Below are positions 51,917-63,762 of a stretch of DNA of 64,000 nucleotides, in pieces (the first letter of the stretch is position 1; every line of letters begins with the position of its first letter). The notes below the pieces were generated by a model. It made no database searches. It worked only from the letters and a program-made list of their open reading frames with translations, and was not told where the DNA came from. A program made the translations under genes and the position numbers. Location: NCBI GenBank assembly GCA_029216955.1, contig JANAVB010003400.1, forward strand, positions 11,135,654 to 11,199,653. The letters are read 5' to 3'. Source of the DNA: Iris pallida (Eukaryota; Streptophyta; Magnoliopsida; Asparagales; Iridaceae).

Positions 51917-52694
51917 ACCTAAGTTCTGTGATGACCTTAAAGACAGTATCGTGCTATATGCGTTGGGGCCTGTCTTTTTGCTGTGGGCACATAGACCCTA
52001 GAGTCTGCCTTTGGGCGCATACTTCCCAGAAGTCTTGGCAGCATGCCTAAGCTTCCTCGATGTAGGCACATAGTATGGGTCAGTAGGGCTTGGGCGCATA
52101 GCCTTGGGCGCATGACCCTGGTGCATAATCTATCGAAGATAGAAGTCTTCTGGCTAGAGTTATGTGCCCACATACCCTCTTGGGCGCATGCTTGGTGAAG
52201 TAGTACTGTTTTCTCCCAGCTTCGTCTCCTTCATTTGTTAGCATCGCTGAGATTGCCCAGAGTGTCGAACATTTTGATTCTTGGCAACCTAGTATTTTCC
52301 TTTGCTAAGTCTCGAGCGTTGAATACTCTGTTGTTGGTTGCACAAGAGAGAAGTCGCTGGGCTAGTAGAGCCCGAAACGGTGTGAGCCTTTTTCATTTAT
52401 GGAGCTTCTGTGGCAGAGCCATGCGCCTACAGAGGAGCTCTATACGCCCACGTGGCAGAGTCCTTCGGTTGCATATCTTATATGACATCGGCAGGATATG
52501 CACCACGAGCCTTCGGAAGCCAAGTCTTGTGAGACTTATTTGGCTTCGCTAATTTTGAGGGATTAGAGCCGTCCCTCGAGAGCATCTCTTCGAACGCCTG
52601 CTGATCAAACTTTATGATCAATATCTTCTGAGTGCTCCCTACTTTGTCGGTATCGGATTGCGTCACCACCTTCTCGTCAGAGGAAAAGGTAATT
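51917..52694 (-). other. Element C leader with GGGCGCATA motifs
   Basis: Untranslated leader between PBS and gag. It carries at least eight GGGCGCATA or TATGCGCCC variants at 51985-52190 and 52420-52450. An open frame (52726-52478) spans the LTR junction, with no recognisable product. Confidence 0.55.
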
Positions 52695-52711
52695 CTCCAG
52701 CAGAGTCGCCA
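52695..52711 (-). promoter_or_regulatory. Element C primer-binding site
   Basis: On the minus strand TGGCGACTCTGCTGGAG follows the 5' LTR after four bases. TGGCGACTC(T/C)xCTGGxGA is, from memory, the PBS type of Tat/Ogre elements. Confidence 0.75.
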
Positions 52712-52715
52712 TTTT

Positions 52716-53496
52716 TGTGGACACACACAAAAAGAAGAAAAAAATGCTATCTTTTCTTATTGGCACAAGGCACCACAAATTGAGTACGCCTGAGAGATCC
52801 TGCGCTGAGGATCCTCGAGTACAAAAAGAATTCTGAGGAATGAGACGATAGAGATCGAGCGGCAGTTGCTCCTTTACTCCGTTGACACTCCGATTACAAA
52901 AGTGGAAGAAAACCTAAGAAAATTGCTAACTCTCAGCTCACTAGCAAGGAGTGCAGCAATTTGGCTCTTGAAAATTCTCTCCGTTCTGTGCTTTGAAGAG
53001 GTATGGGACCCCTTTTTATAGTCATTTCCATGCTGGAATGATGTTATGCACCCACATGAGAAAATATACTGATATTTATATGGGTGCATAGTCCAGCTTT
53101 GGGCACATAGAGTATAGGCGCATGCTGCCTGCGTGATCGTAGGTTGATCGTGGGGTTGACGTGGCCGCATGCTCCGGTGCACTACTGCTCGTGGAGACTG
53201 ACGTGGCCGTATGCTTCGGTGCACGATTGATCGTAGGTTTGATCAAGTCGGGGACTGTCCTGACTTGGGCGTATAGCCTGAAATAGGGCTATGTGCCCCA
53301 TGCTGGAGGGGTCCAAAGTGGGCGCATGGGCGCATAGCTCCTCTGGTGGCTTGGGTGCATAGCTCGTTCTGGTGACTTGGGTGCTTAGTATGCTCTGGTC
53401 ACTTGGGCGCATATGACTTTTCTGGCTTGGGCGTATATGACTTCTCTGGCTTGGGTGCATGATTGTCAAGATTACTAAAATTTTCTTACTTCTACA
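52716..53496 (-). repeat. Element C 5' LTR
   Basis: This 781-bp LTR begins TGTGGACACACAC on the plus strand and ends CTTACTTCTACA. A minus-strand TATAAAAAGGGG at about 53010-53020 is the likely promoter of the pol transcript. Confidence 0.92.
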
Positions 53497-53952
53497 GTCA
53501 ACTCTGGTCAAACCTGGTCAACTCTAAGTCAACTAGTCCGTTTACAAATTTTTAGGTCAAGCACAAGTTTTCATGTCATTCTAATTTTGTTTGAGTCGAT
53601 TTGGATCAAGTTTGACCCAAAGTTGACTTTTGTCAACTTGGTCAACTTGTCGGTCAACTCGGACATTCTAGGCTCATTGGACCATTCCCAAACTGTCCCA
53701 ATACTCCCTAGGTTACAATCACAAGCAAACACTTATATATAGATATATATTCATTCATTCAAGTAATGTATATATATACACTCATACACATGTATACATA
53801 TACTTAAGCCTGTGAAAAAGAGATTACGTGTGTATGTGTCGATGAAGGGCTGCTACTGGGGGTTCAAAACTGAGACAAATTGGTTATATATACAACTATA
53901 TGAATATACCATATATATACATATATACACAAGTCTATTTAAAAGGAAACTT

Positions 53953-53968
53953 TATATATATATATATA
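53953..53968. repeat. Short (TA)n tract in A's right LTR
   Basis: This is the empty-site counterpart of the 24302-25198 insertion in the left LTR: AGGAAACTTTATATATATATATATAGACATATAC runs without interruption (positions 53944-53977). Confidence 0.85.
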
Positions 53969-54139
53969 GACATATACTAATATATACACATATATTCATA
54001 GGAAAGAAAAAATGTTGGGTTTACGAAGGGGGATTGAAAACTCAGATCTGAGAACAAAATATCTTGACAATACTCATCAAGACATATATATCAAGATCCG
54101 CCGCCAAGCGGAACAAAAAACCCACCCAAAAGGTCCTTA

Positions 54140-54643
54140 ATGCTTAACATCCTTTCCTGGAATATCCGAGGCCTGGCGAACAAACCTACAATAAGGAGAA
54201 TAACTAGCCTGCGGAAAATCCATAAGATCGACATCCTCATTATTATTGAACCCAAAATCCACCCCAAAAGATTAAAATCCATCCAGCTGCAACTCGGCCT
54301 CCCCAAGGCCATAGCAGGCAGACACGACATTTGGATCCTCTGCACGAAGGACGTCAACATCGGAGTCATCCAGGACTCCAGGCAGGCCCTCTCTTGCTGG
54401 TTTGAACACCCCATGATTTTGAACCGCGCTATCATCTCTGCGGTCCACGGTAGCTGCGATATCGCAGAGAGAAAACAACTCTGGAACGACCTCCTTGACA
54501 TCAATCTCCATCAAAAAAACTCACTGTGGCTCTGCATTGGGGACTTTAATGCTGTTACCTGCAGAGAAGAGATAATTGGTGGTCGCCCCCTCCCATGCTG
54601 GCCATGTAAGACTTCAACAACTTCATCTTCAACGACCATCTAG
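54140..54643 (+). pseudogene. LINE ORF2 endonuclease domain
   Basis: MLNILSWNIRGLANKPTIRR opens an APE-type endonuclease. It includes IDILIIIEPKI (metal-binding acidic residue) and SLWLCIGDFNAVTCREEI (catalytic D-x-N). The frame is lost near 54600, and the terminal SESDHAPLLIEI motif lies in the next frame at about 54793-54828. The domain would nick target DNA for reverse transcription; here it is split by a frameshift. Confidence 0.88.
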
Positions 54644-54684
54644 TACCCCTCCAGTTTACCGGCAACGCCTTCACTTGGTGCAAC

Positions 54685-56610
54685 ATGCAGGAAGGCGACC
54701 ATCGTCAATATTCTCGGCTAGAGAGGGCCCTCACGAACGCCCTATGGCACGAAATGGGGTTCACTAGCAACCTATCACACCTCAACTCCTCTGAATCAGA
54801 TCATGCTCCTCTGCTGATTGAAATTAAAAACAATACCAACCAATTCAAAAGAAACTTCCAATTCCTCGACTTCTGGATCGAATACCCACAATTTCTGGGC
54901 ATCGTGGCGGAAGCGTGGAATCGAGAGGACTCTCCCAACCCCCTCTTTCGAGTGAGCAACAAGCTCAAAGCCACGAGGAAAGCTCTGTCCTATTGGAGCA
55001 AACAAGCCTACGGGGACATCTTTCAAGCCGTCCAGGTTGTAGAGGACGACGTCACCCGTGCCGAAGCCAAGTTCGCTGTGGATTACTCTCCAGCGGCCAG
55101 GAAAGCCCTGAACCTCACCAAGGCTATGCTCAAGTTCAGGCTCAAAGTGGAGACTGAATTCTGGAAGCAGAAAGCGAGGTTGAAATGGGACAGTGAAGGG
55201 GATAAAAACTCAAAATATTTTTATAACTGCGTCAAAGGTCGCAGACAGAAGCTATCGATTTACCAAACCGCTGACGACAACGGGAACATTATCACAGACC
55301 AAAAGAGCATCCAAGCTGCAACCTCCGATTTCCATTCCAAACTATTCTCCAAAGAGACGGTGCACAAAGATAGCTTCTTCCTTGATCAAATCTCCCTCAT
55401 CATCAATGCTAACGACAACGCCCAATTGGAACGAATCCCCACTGACCAGGAGGTGAAAGAAGCTGTTTGGGCTCTAAATAAGCACAGTGCCCCCGGCCCA
55501 GACAGCTTTTCAGGAGTTTTCTTTCGCACATGCTGGGATATCATCAAACAAGACATCACCGAAGCGACTATTGCTTTCTTCGAAAGTGCCATTTACCCTA
55601 AAGCTATTTTGAGTGCCAATCTGATTCTTATCCCCGAAAAAGACAACCCGGAGTCCTTTTGCCACTTTTGTCCCATCAGTCTTTGCACCTTCACCAACAA
55701 GATCATCTCTAAGATCATCGCCAACAGAATGGCTGGAATTCTCCCCAAGATCATTTCCGAGGAGCAAAGCGGTTTTGTTCGTGGGAGAAACATACAGGAC
55801 AATATTATGCTGGCCCAAGAGTCAATCACCTGCATGAAATTCTCAGTAAGAGGGAGCAACATCGCGGTCAAAATCGACATGGAGAAAGCTTATGACAGAC
55901 TAGATTGGCAATTCATGATCTGGGTATTCAGGGCTTTTGATTTCTCGGAAACCTGGACCAATATCATATGGAGATCCATCAGCAACTCATGGTTCTCTAC
56001 GGTCATCAATGGTCAAGCACAGGGGTTTTTCAAATCCAATCACGGGGTTAGACAGGGCGATCCTCTATCATCTACTGTCTTCATCATCGCAGCAGATGCC
56101 CTGAACAGCAACCTTAACAACATGGTCAGTACCCCGAACTTCCAGCACTACCATACATCCAGCGGATGCTCCATCATAACTCATTTGGCTTTCACTGACG
56201 ACTTACTCATTTTCTCCTCTGGAGACGAAGGAGCGGTAGAAGTAGTCCACAACACCCTGCAGAGGTACTCTAGATGCTCAGGCCAAAAGATCAATCCCTC
56301 CAAGAGCGTTATCTATGCCCACCATAACATCAAGAGAGAGCAAGCTATCAACCTCGCCAACTTAACATCCTTTTCTGTGGACCATCCTCCGTTCATCTAT
56401 CTCGGCTACCCTCTTGTATACGGGAGATCCAACGCGGGCATCTTCGAGAACTTGGTAACAAGAATCAGGAAGAAACTTGAAGGGCGGCATAATGCCACCC
56501 TCTCCTCTGGTGGCAAAATGACCCTCATCAATCACGTGCTCACCTCTATCCCCATCCATACTCTGGCCGCATGCTCCCCGCCCAAGAAGGTTCTTTCTTC
56601 GATCGAATAG
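54685..56610 (+). pseudogene. LINE ORF2 reverse transcriptase
   Basis: A 641-residue open frame holds the end of the endonuclease (SDHAPL) and a linker with WKQKARLKWDSEGDKNSKYF. The RT follows: LNKHSAPGPDSFSGVFF, ANLILIPEKDNPESF, EEQSGFVRGRNIQDNI, VKIDMEKAYDRLDW, GVRQGDPLSSTVFIIAADAL and LAFTDDLLIFSSG. The catalytic FADD is FTDD with both aspartates kept. It is the longest open retroelement frame in the window. A TAG at 56608-56610 interrupts it before the C-terminal domain. Confidence 0.92.
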
Positions 56611-57692
56611 ATCTTTTATAATTTCTTTTGGGGGCACTACAACGGCCAAGACAGGTATCACTGGGCTAGCTGGGAATCCATGGCTCATCCGACTAACGAA
56701 GTGGGGCTGGGATTTATCAAACTTACTAACATCATTAAAGCTTTCTCGATGAAATTGTGGTAGAAACTTCGCACGAGCAACAACTTATGGACCAAAATTT
56801 TGAAGGCCAGGCACTTCAAGCACATCCACCCTTCAATGGCCATATCCAACTGCAAATCCTCAGCGGCTTGACATCGTATCCTTATCGTGAGAGACCTTAC
56901 AGAGCCGACAATAAGACTCCAATTGGGGGCGGGCGATTCAAATCCATTCCTAGAGATATGGGTTAGGGATAGCATGATCCCGAATCTCACGGAGACCCCG
57001 AGAGATAGCAGGATTAGAGACCTGTGGAATCCCACAACCGACAACTAGAACTGGGACAAAATTAGGGACTGGTCTGGTAACGAAACGGCGGATAGCATCC
57101 GCATGCGCGGATTAAGAATCAGCCGTGAGGCCGACGCGCTGATGTGGTCGCTCGAGGCCTCGGGGGAATTTTCGGTAAGGTCGACGAGAATCGCTGTCCA
57201 GGGAACCAGGCAGCTGTACCATACCATTGCCCACTATTGGCAATCATGCATCCCTAAGAAGTGGTCTTTCCTAATATGGAGAGTCATTAGAAAGAAATTG
57301 CCTACAGACGATATCCTTAACACCATTGGCATCAGCTTAGCATCAGCCTGCTCGTGCTGTTCTGAGCCTCAGATGGAAACTATAGACCACATCTTCTGTC
57401 AGGGAAGCCTGTCTGCAATATTTGGAGGACCCTGAATCGGCTCTACAGTATTGAGCCGGGGGGTGGACGCTTCAACGATCTCGCGGCCTCCTGGGGTTTA
57501 TCCTCCCACGGCCACCAGATCGTCGCAGCGGCCGCCACGTGGGCGATTTGGAAAAATCGCAACAAGACAAGATACGAAGGATACCAATACTCAGCAGACC
57601 AGCTCATTCGGGAAATCTTCTGCCAATGCCGTAAAAGGAGCACCGGGTGCTCCCACAGTCCGAGAGCATTCTGGTCGTCGCTCAACCCCTAG
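56611..57692 (+). pseudogene. LINE ORF2 C-terminal region with zf-RVT
   Basis: It continues in frame past the stop (FYNFFWGHYNGQDRYHWASW) with further stops near 56761 and 57046. It then reads the cysteine/histidine cluster SACSCCSEPQMETIDHIFCQ at about 57340-57400 and WAIWKNRNKTRYEG, the usual end of plant L1 ORF2. It terminates at 57690-57692. Confidence 0.8.
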
Positions 57693-57835
57693 CTTTTGGT
57701 GGTTGAGCTGCTTCTCCCCCTCGTCTTCCTTTTGGTAGTATACTTGTATAGGCTTTGTCATTTTGTGCCTTGTATACGTGTGCTGGCTTCGGCATTTTGA
57801 GCCTTCATTAATAAAAAGAGGAGGGGTTTCTTAAT

Positions 57836-57843
57836 ATATATAT

Positions 57844-57933
<90 letters not shown>
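57836..57933. repeat. (TA)n tract at the LINE 3' junction
   Basis: About 95 bp of TA repeat follow the LINE end. It comprises the LINE's tail plus the target microsatellite; the homologous left-LTR tract is at 25361-25442. Confidence 0.9.
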
Positions 57934-57935
<2 letters not shown>

Positions 57936-59745
57936 TTGTACATAAGGCAAAAAGGGGATATATATATATATATATGATAGAATATTAGGATACAAATCTA
58001 GGGACTACTACCCACAAGAACAGAATCTCATATTCATGCTATAAACTCAAAATTTATCGTTTAAAACTCAAGAAATCAAAATATCACAAATCGGTTCAAA
58101 CTATTAAGTGTCGAAAAATCCAAAATCCAACTCGAGACCCAAATCACAATATACACAACTAGAACCCACAAAACTTGGCAAGCATGAAGGTCTCTATGTG
58201 TATGACATGCTCGGGTACTCACGGGGTCGAACCCGTTGTCCGTATCGTGTCCACAGAGTGCGTATCGAAGAGAACCGGATACGCGTGCATTGACAAGTGT
58301 ACGTGCACATGCATTTTTGCTCGATTGAATGCCACACGCCCAACAAGAAGCCTCGTGCTCATGCACATAGCTAGGTAGGGTCCTGGGCTAGGTCTAGGAT
58401 GTACTGACACAACACCACATCGAGTCTATGCGACACAGGACACGCGGATCCCGCGCGACCTGTGTGCGCGCGCGTGTGTGCCTGTGGGCGCGTGTCGAGC
58501 TACGTGACTCGCGATTTGAGCCACGTCGTGTCTCGAGATCGAGTCCCTGGGTAGTCCAGGTATAGGGCTATGTGCTCGTGCTCCTGGAACGGTTCCTTGT
58601 CGCGTCGTGTTCATGTACGAAGGCCGTGTCAGCGGCACTTTTCAGCCGCGTACACAGTACGGGCTGAACCGTGTGCATGAGATTTCTCCGCACATGCTTC
58701 ACAAAACGTCATGAAATTTTACGAGCATGTGGGCAGAGGTTTCCCCCACGCGTCCATAAAATTTCACGCGAAACCGAGCCCTGTGCATCGAGTTATGACG
58801 CACAGACAGCAGGGCAAGCACGGGGCCGTGTATGGGCCTCGTGCACGCGTGTCCGTGTCCGATTCGGACGCTGAAATTGTGTCGAGTCCAGATTTGTCTT
58901 CACTAAAGTTGTCACAATTAATATTAGCAAGGAAGTCGTGAAAACAGAATCGAAAAATAACACTTTTCAGTTCTAAGTGGCATTTCGTCGAACACGTGTT
59001 CCATAGGACCGACACGTGTCCGATACGGCTATCAAACGAAATCACAAACCTACCAAACTTCTTGCACAGGTCTGGGGTACCTATATGGATGCATCTATAA
59101 AGAAAAAATGGAATTTAACAGGTATTTAAGGAGATTTACCTATTGGGGTTCAAAACTCAATGAAACAAGCCTCTAAAATTCGTTGATGCCGCTTTCCTCC
59201 GGTCAAACGCTTCCCATCCCTCGCTAGCAGGTCCCCAGCAGGTTCCTCTCTTCCCAACGGTCGTAACGCACTTCGTTTGGAAGGATTTGGTTAAGAAACG
59301 AGAGAACGGGGCCTTTAGAAAAGAAGGGAAAACTAGGATTTTGGATTTGTGAAAGAGATTAGGTTTTCTACACAATGAGAAGGGGGGCTGCTGTGTTGGC
59401 CGGCCATGTATAGAGGTATTAGGGTTAGGGTTTAGTCATAGGCCAAGCACTCTTAAGTTGCTAAAATGGCCCATTGACAAAAGGCTTTAAAGGCTTAATG
59501 AAAAATAGCTAAAAATTAAATAAAAAATAGATAATAATTCTAAATTAAATCTAAAAAGCCAATAATAAATCTAATTACATTATTAGGCTTCTAATCAAAG
59601 TTGACTAAGGTTATACCATTTTGGTCATACCAAAACACCAATTCAAACTACACAACAATCAATTTAATTAATAATTTAAATAAATTCAAAATAATGCACA
59701 ATGACTAAAATACTCATAATTAGAAGAAATGAGTGTGACAAAGTC

Positions 59746-62223
59746 TCAGTCAAATAAATGATTACAACAATGTCTCAGATGAAAGTATAAAAATATCCAC
59801 TACAATGTCTCAGCTCAGTCATAAAGTAAAGTAAAGAAGTAAATATCCACCAGGTGCTACTCTGGATCAACCTCGTCGTCCACGGATGGTGCAAGGGTAG
59901 AATAAACTTCAGGCCCGTACTCCTCCGGAAAGATCTCATCAGCTAATCTGGGAAAGAACCAGGTCCTCAGGGGATATAACAAGGCACATAATATACATGC
60001 TAAAATACAGTAAGTAAATGGAATATCGCAATATCTAACCAAACTAACGTGACGCTTTGAGGACAACGTTCGCAAGCGCAGACATATCCAAAGTAAATAA
60101 CATCCGGGTCAGGCGTACATATAGCCGTAGCTCCGTAACAGAATCTCAACGGTAACTAAGAGAGAAACATGGATCATAGGAAACAGGCAGGCTCTATATA
60201 GCAATACAAGACACCTCATCAGTTGAATGGCACCAAGATGTAATCCGGAAGCCCGTATCGATATAATTTCTAAGGTCAAGCACAAGAAATAAAATAGTAA
60301 AAAATAAATGATAGAATGAATAAGAACTGTATGATAGCAAGGTGCACTTGCCTGATTCCGCACTGTGAATATGAAACGCCGCTCCCGCGTCCATGCCTCC
60401 GGAACCCGACGCTCCTAGATAATTGATTAACTAAATTAAGCCACTACTCATGAACTTACAATACGACTTAATTAGTCAAAGTAATATGTTAGAATTATAT
60501 TCAATCTCTTGTGGAACCATTTAGATTCGTACAATCACACTCAGGTTCCACGAGACATCAAAACACAGTTTTAGGGTTTCCAACTCTCAATTAGTCGGTT
60601 ATGCCCCTACTTCTATAACGTGCTTAAAAATTATATAAAATTCATAAAAATAATATTTAAACTAATTTTCTACATATTTATCTTTGAAATTCCAGAATTA
60701 ATGTTTCTAAAGACATTTATGACAAGTTGATTACTAAGTCAGCTAGTCTACCCGTAACTCGTTCAGAACATAGTTAATTACTCATAATTGATAAAATAAC
60801 CAAAAATATATTTTAAACAGAAATAAAATACTTTATTTCATAGAATAATATCATAGGTACAAGGGTAAAGTTATACTACAAGTTTGGGATATTCTAGGTC
60901 AGCAGGTTACCCGAAATTAGCTAGTTTTGACCTATAAATTTTTCGACCAGAATTGAGTTGCTAAATTCATGAAAAAATACTTAAAAATACTAATTTTAAT
61001 ATATTAACCTACATAAAATTCAGTTTTGAAAAATTTCTATAGCAACTTATAGTTCCTTCACAACGTGGTAAGTTTTGGCTCTACCAAAACATGAAAATAG
61101 CTATCATAAATCGTGAAAATTTTATGGTTGAAAATACTACCCAAGAGGCATCGAAACACTATTTATACAGAATTAATACCATAATTTTTACAGATTTATG
61201 AGATGGGCTTGAGAAGGAAAAGTTAGGATTTCTTACAAAGGTCCTTGCTTTGTAAAGGCTTCTTCTTGTCAAAGCTCCATCCTTTGATGATGTCCTTGCT
61301 CGCCAATCATTTCTTGATGAGCTTGGAGGGGTGGACAATGGTTAGGAATGGTTGGATGGGGGAGATGGAGTTTTTAGGGTTGGTTTGGTGGAGTTTGGAT
61401 GGAAGATGGATGAAAAGGAGAAGTTTTATGAAGGAGGAATAGATGTGCAATAGAGGGGATGACGTATGGGGGCTAAGGGGGTTTGTTTGCTGCCAAATAG
61501 TGAGGGGGAGATGGTGTTTTGGTCGGCCAAAGGTGAGGGAGAGAGAGAGAGATTAGGGTTTGGTTAAGATTTGGGATGAGTTGCTATATTTAAACATATC
61601 CTTATATGAATTATAAGCATCTTGGATTTAAATCCTAATTAATTGAATGTATTCGGCCAAGGGGGTTGCTTGTCTGAACATGCTTAGTGGGCTCCACTAG
61701 GTTTTATTTGGTTATTTAAGGAGTTGTCCAATTAAGTGGTTGAGGATTTAAATAAAAGGTTTCTTTATATGGAACTATTTAGATTTCTAATTCTAATTAA
61801 ACCTAAATCTGAATAATTATTGTAATTACATGTTTATTAATTTATTTTAACGTCTAATATGATAATATAGGTTTGAGTTTGGCTTGGGTGAGGTTTGAGA
61901 AGGTTTGGTGCAACCGGATTACCTAGAAAGGTCGTAAAGGCTCTCTTAACTAATTAATAAAATAAAATACGACTTGTGCCATGATTTGAATGGTTAACAA
62001 GCAAGAGACTATCGTATGACCATGACATTCCTAACATGGCTAGCATGCTAGTTAAAGCACCCAACAATGCTAGGCATGCCATACTTTCTAATCGTCTTGC
62101 ATATTCAAACTCAACCATGACTATAGTCCATTTATATAATATAAATAAGATAAAATATATAGAAATAAATAAAAATCCAAATTAATTACTTCAAATATTA
62201 TTTTAAATTTGAGGGGTTTTACA
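59746..62223 (-). repeat. Element B 3' LTR, right piece
   Basis: B's LTR resumes after A's right target duplication and ends GAGGGGTTTTACA at 62223 on the plus strand. No gene was seen. 61230-61560 is purine-rich on the plus strand (a pyrimidine-rich leader on the minus strand), consistent with the transcribed part of the LTR. Confidence 0.75.
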
Positions 62224-62236
62224 TCCTTCCCTCCTT
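62224..62236 (-). promoter_or_regulatory. Element B polypurine tract
   Basis: On the minus strand AAGGAGGGAAGGA directly precedes the LTR start TGTAAAACCCC. Confidence 0.8.
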
Positions 62237-62289
62237 AAAAATAATTTCGTCATCGAAATTAAAACAATACCATATGGAAAGTAGAAACC

Positions 62290-63115
62290 ACTAAGAAAAC
62301 ACAATAAATTACGTACCTTGATTCTCAAACAAATGGGGGAATCGCTCTCGCATAGAATCCTCGCGCTCCCACGCAGGCTCGTCCGGTGAATGATGCTTCC
62401 AACCAACTCGAACAAGTCTAATGGCCTGACCTCATAATGTCTTCTCGCTAGAGTCAAGAATCCCAACTGGCTGCTCCTCGTAAGATAAAGTCGGCCCCAC
62501 AGTGAACTCAGAATGGTCAAGCACATGACTAGAATCTGCCACGTACTTTCTCAACTATGACACATGGAATATGTCATGCACACCCTCTAGTGATGGAGGT
62601 AGTGCAAGACGATATGCCACTTCTCCTACTCTCTCAAGAATGTCGAAAGGACCGATGTACCTCGGGCTCAGTTTCTCCTTGCTACCAAACCGGATGGTAC
62701 CTCGGGTCGGTGATATGCGCAAGAATACATGATCGCCTTCCTTGAACTCCAAGGGCCGGCGATGTGTATCCGTCCAATGCTTCTGTCTATCTTGAGCCGC
62801 CTGAAGATGCTTTTGAATCTGCTTAATGTTCTCCACGGTCTGTGTCACTAGCTCAGGTCCAAGAATCTGACGCTCTCCCACGTCACTCCAACAAACAGGC
62901 GATCTGCACTTCCGTCCATACAATGCCTCAAAAGGTGCCATCTGGATGCTTGTTTGGTAGCTATTATTATAAGAGAATTCTACCAAGTGCAACTGATCCT
63001 CCCAAGATCCTCTGAAATCCAGCATACAAGCTCGTAACATGTCCTCGAGTGTCTGAATCGTGCACTCTGACTGTCCATCAGTCTGAGGGTGATATGAGTA
63101 CTGAACTTCAATCAA
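62290..63115 (-). pseudogene. Element B integrase C-terminus and chromodomain
   Basis: 63115-62555 encodes EVQYSYHPQTDGQSECTIQ (catalytic E), FEALYGRKCRSPVCWSDVGE and LSPRYIGPFDILERVGEVAY (GPY/F module), ending HDIFHVS-stop. The same frame continues: RKYVADSSHVLDHSEF, SYEEQPVGILDSSEKTL-stop, then RLVRVGWKHHSPDEPAWERE and MRERFPHLFENQG. That tail is the chromodomain-like end of Tekay chromoviruses, which directs integration towards marked chromatin. Stops at 62555 and about 62432 inactivate it. Confidence 0.88.
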
Positions 63116-63762
63116 GTTCCCAGACTATCCTGCATACTCCTCCCAAAATGCGATGTAAATCGAAAATCACGATCTGACACAATGCTGACAGGTACACCAT
63201 GCAACTTCACGATCCGCTTCATGTACATGTCTTCCAATACCTCGATAGACTGTCCTACTCGAAATGGCAAGAAATGTGTCGACTTGGTCACTCGATCTAC
63301 AATCACCCAGACCGCGTCCTTCCTGCTAGGGCTCCTCGAAAATCCAGTGACGAAGTCCATCGTGATATGTTCCCACTTTCACTCAGGAATAGGAAGTGGC
63401 TGTAGAAGTTCGGCTGATCTGTGATGCTCGGCTTTGACCTGCTGACAAACCAAGTATCTAGCTACAAATTTTATAATCTCCCTCTTCATTCCGTGCCATC
63501 AAAAATGTTGCCTCAAATCTCGGTACATCTTTGTACCCCCGGGATGGATATAGTAGATAGAACTATGTGCTTTTTCCATCAACTCCTGTCGAAGCTCTCC
63601 GTTTGGAACACATAAGCACTCTCCACACCTCAATGTTCCATCCTTGTGAATCTGCAACTCTGTCTGCTCTCCGGCTTTAGTCTTCTCAAAGAGCCTTCTG
63701 AATCTCGCATCTGTGGGCAAGGTTGCCTTAATCCTCTCAATTAATAAAGACTGAACTTCCAA
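63112..63762 (-). pseudogene. Element B integrase zinc finger and core
   Basis: 63762-63499 reads MEVQSLLIERIKATLPTDAR and the finger region (MEKAHSSIYYIHPGGTKMYR). It continues with stops through KFVARYLVCQQVKAEH, where the first finger cysteine appears as Tyr. 63360-63112 reads MDFVTGFSRSPSRKDAVWVI (D) and PVSIVSDRDFRFTSHF (D), then shifts frame before the catalytic E at about 63070. The domain order is standard, but the frame is broken at least three times. Confidence 0.87.

Larger units (their letters stand above)
54086..57833 (+). mobile_element. L1-type LINE, truncated to ORF2
   Basis: This plus-strand non-LTR retrotransposon is inserted in a TA tract of element A's right LTR. It starts about 50 bp before the ORF2 ATG, with what looks like the last codons of ORF1 (IRRQAEQKTHPKGP-stop), so ORF1 and the 5' UTR are missing. 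ORF2 holds endonuclease, RT and a C-terminal zinc-binding region. The 3' end is CATTAATAAAAAGAGGAGGG then a TA tail. The (TA)n target hides the duplication. Confidence 0.9.

Noticed and set aside
62203..62526. 107-residue minus-strand frame
   Set aside because: It is an out-of-frame shadow of the integrase chromodomain tail and polypurine tract.
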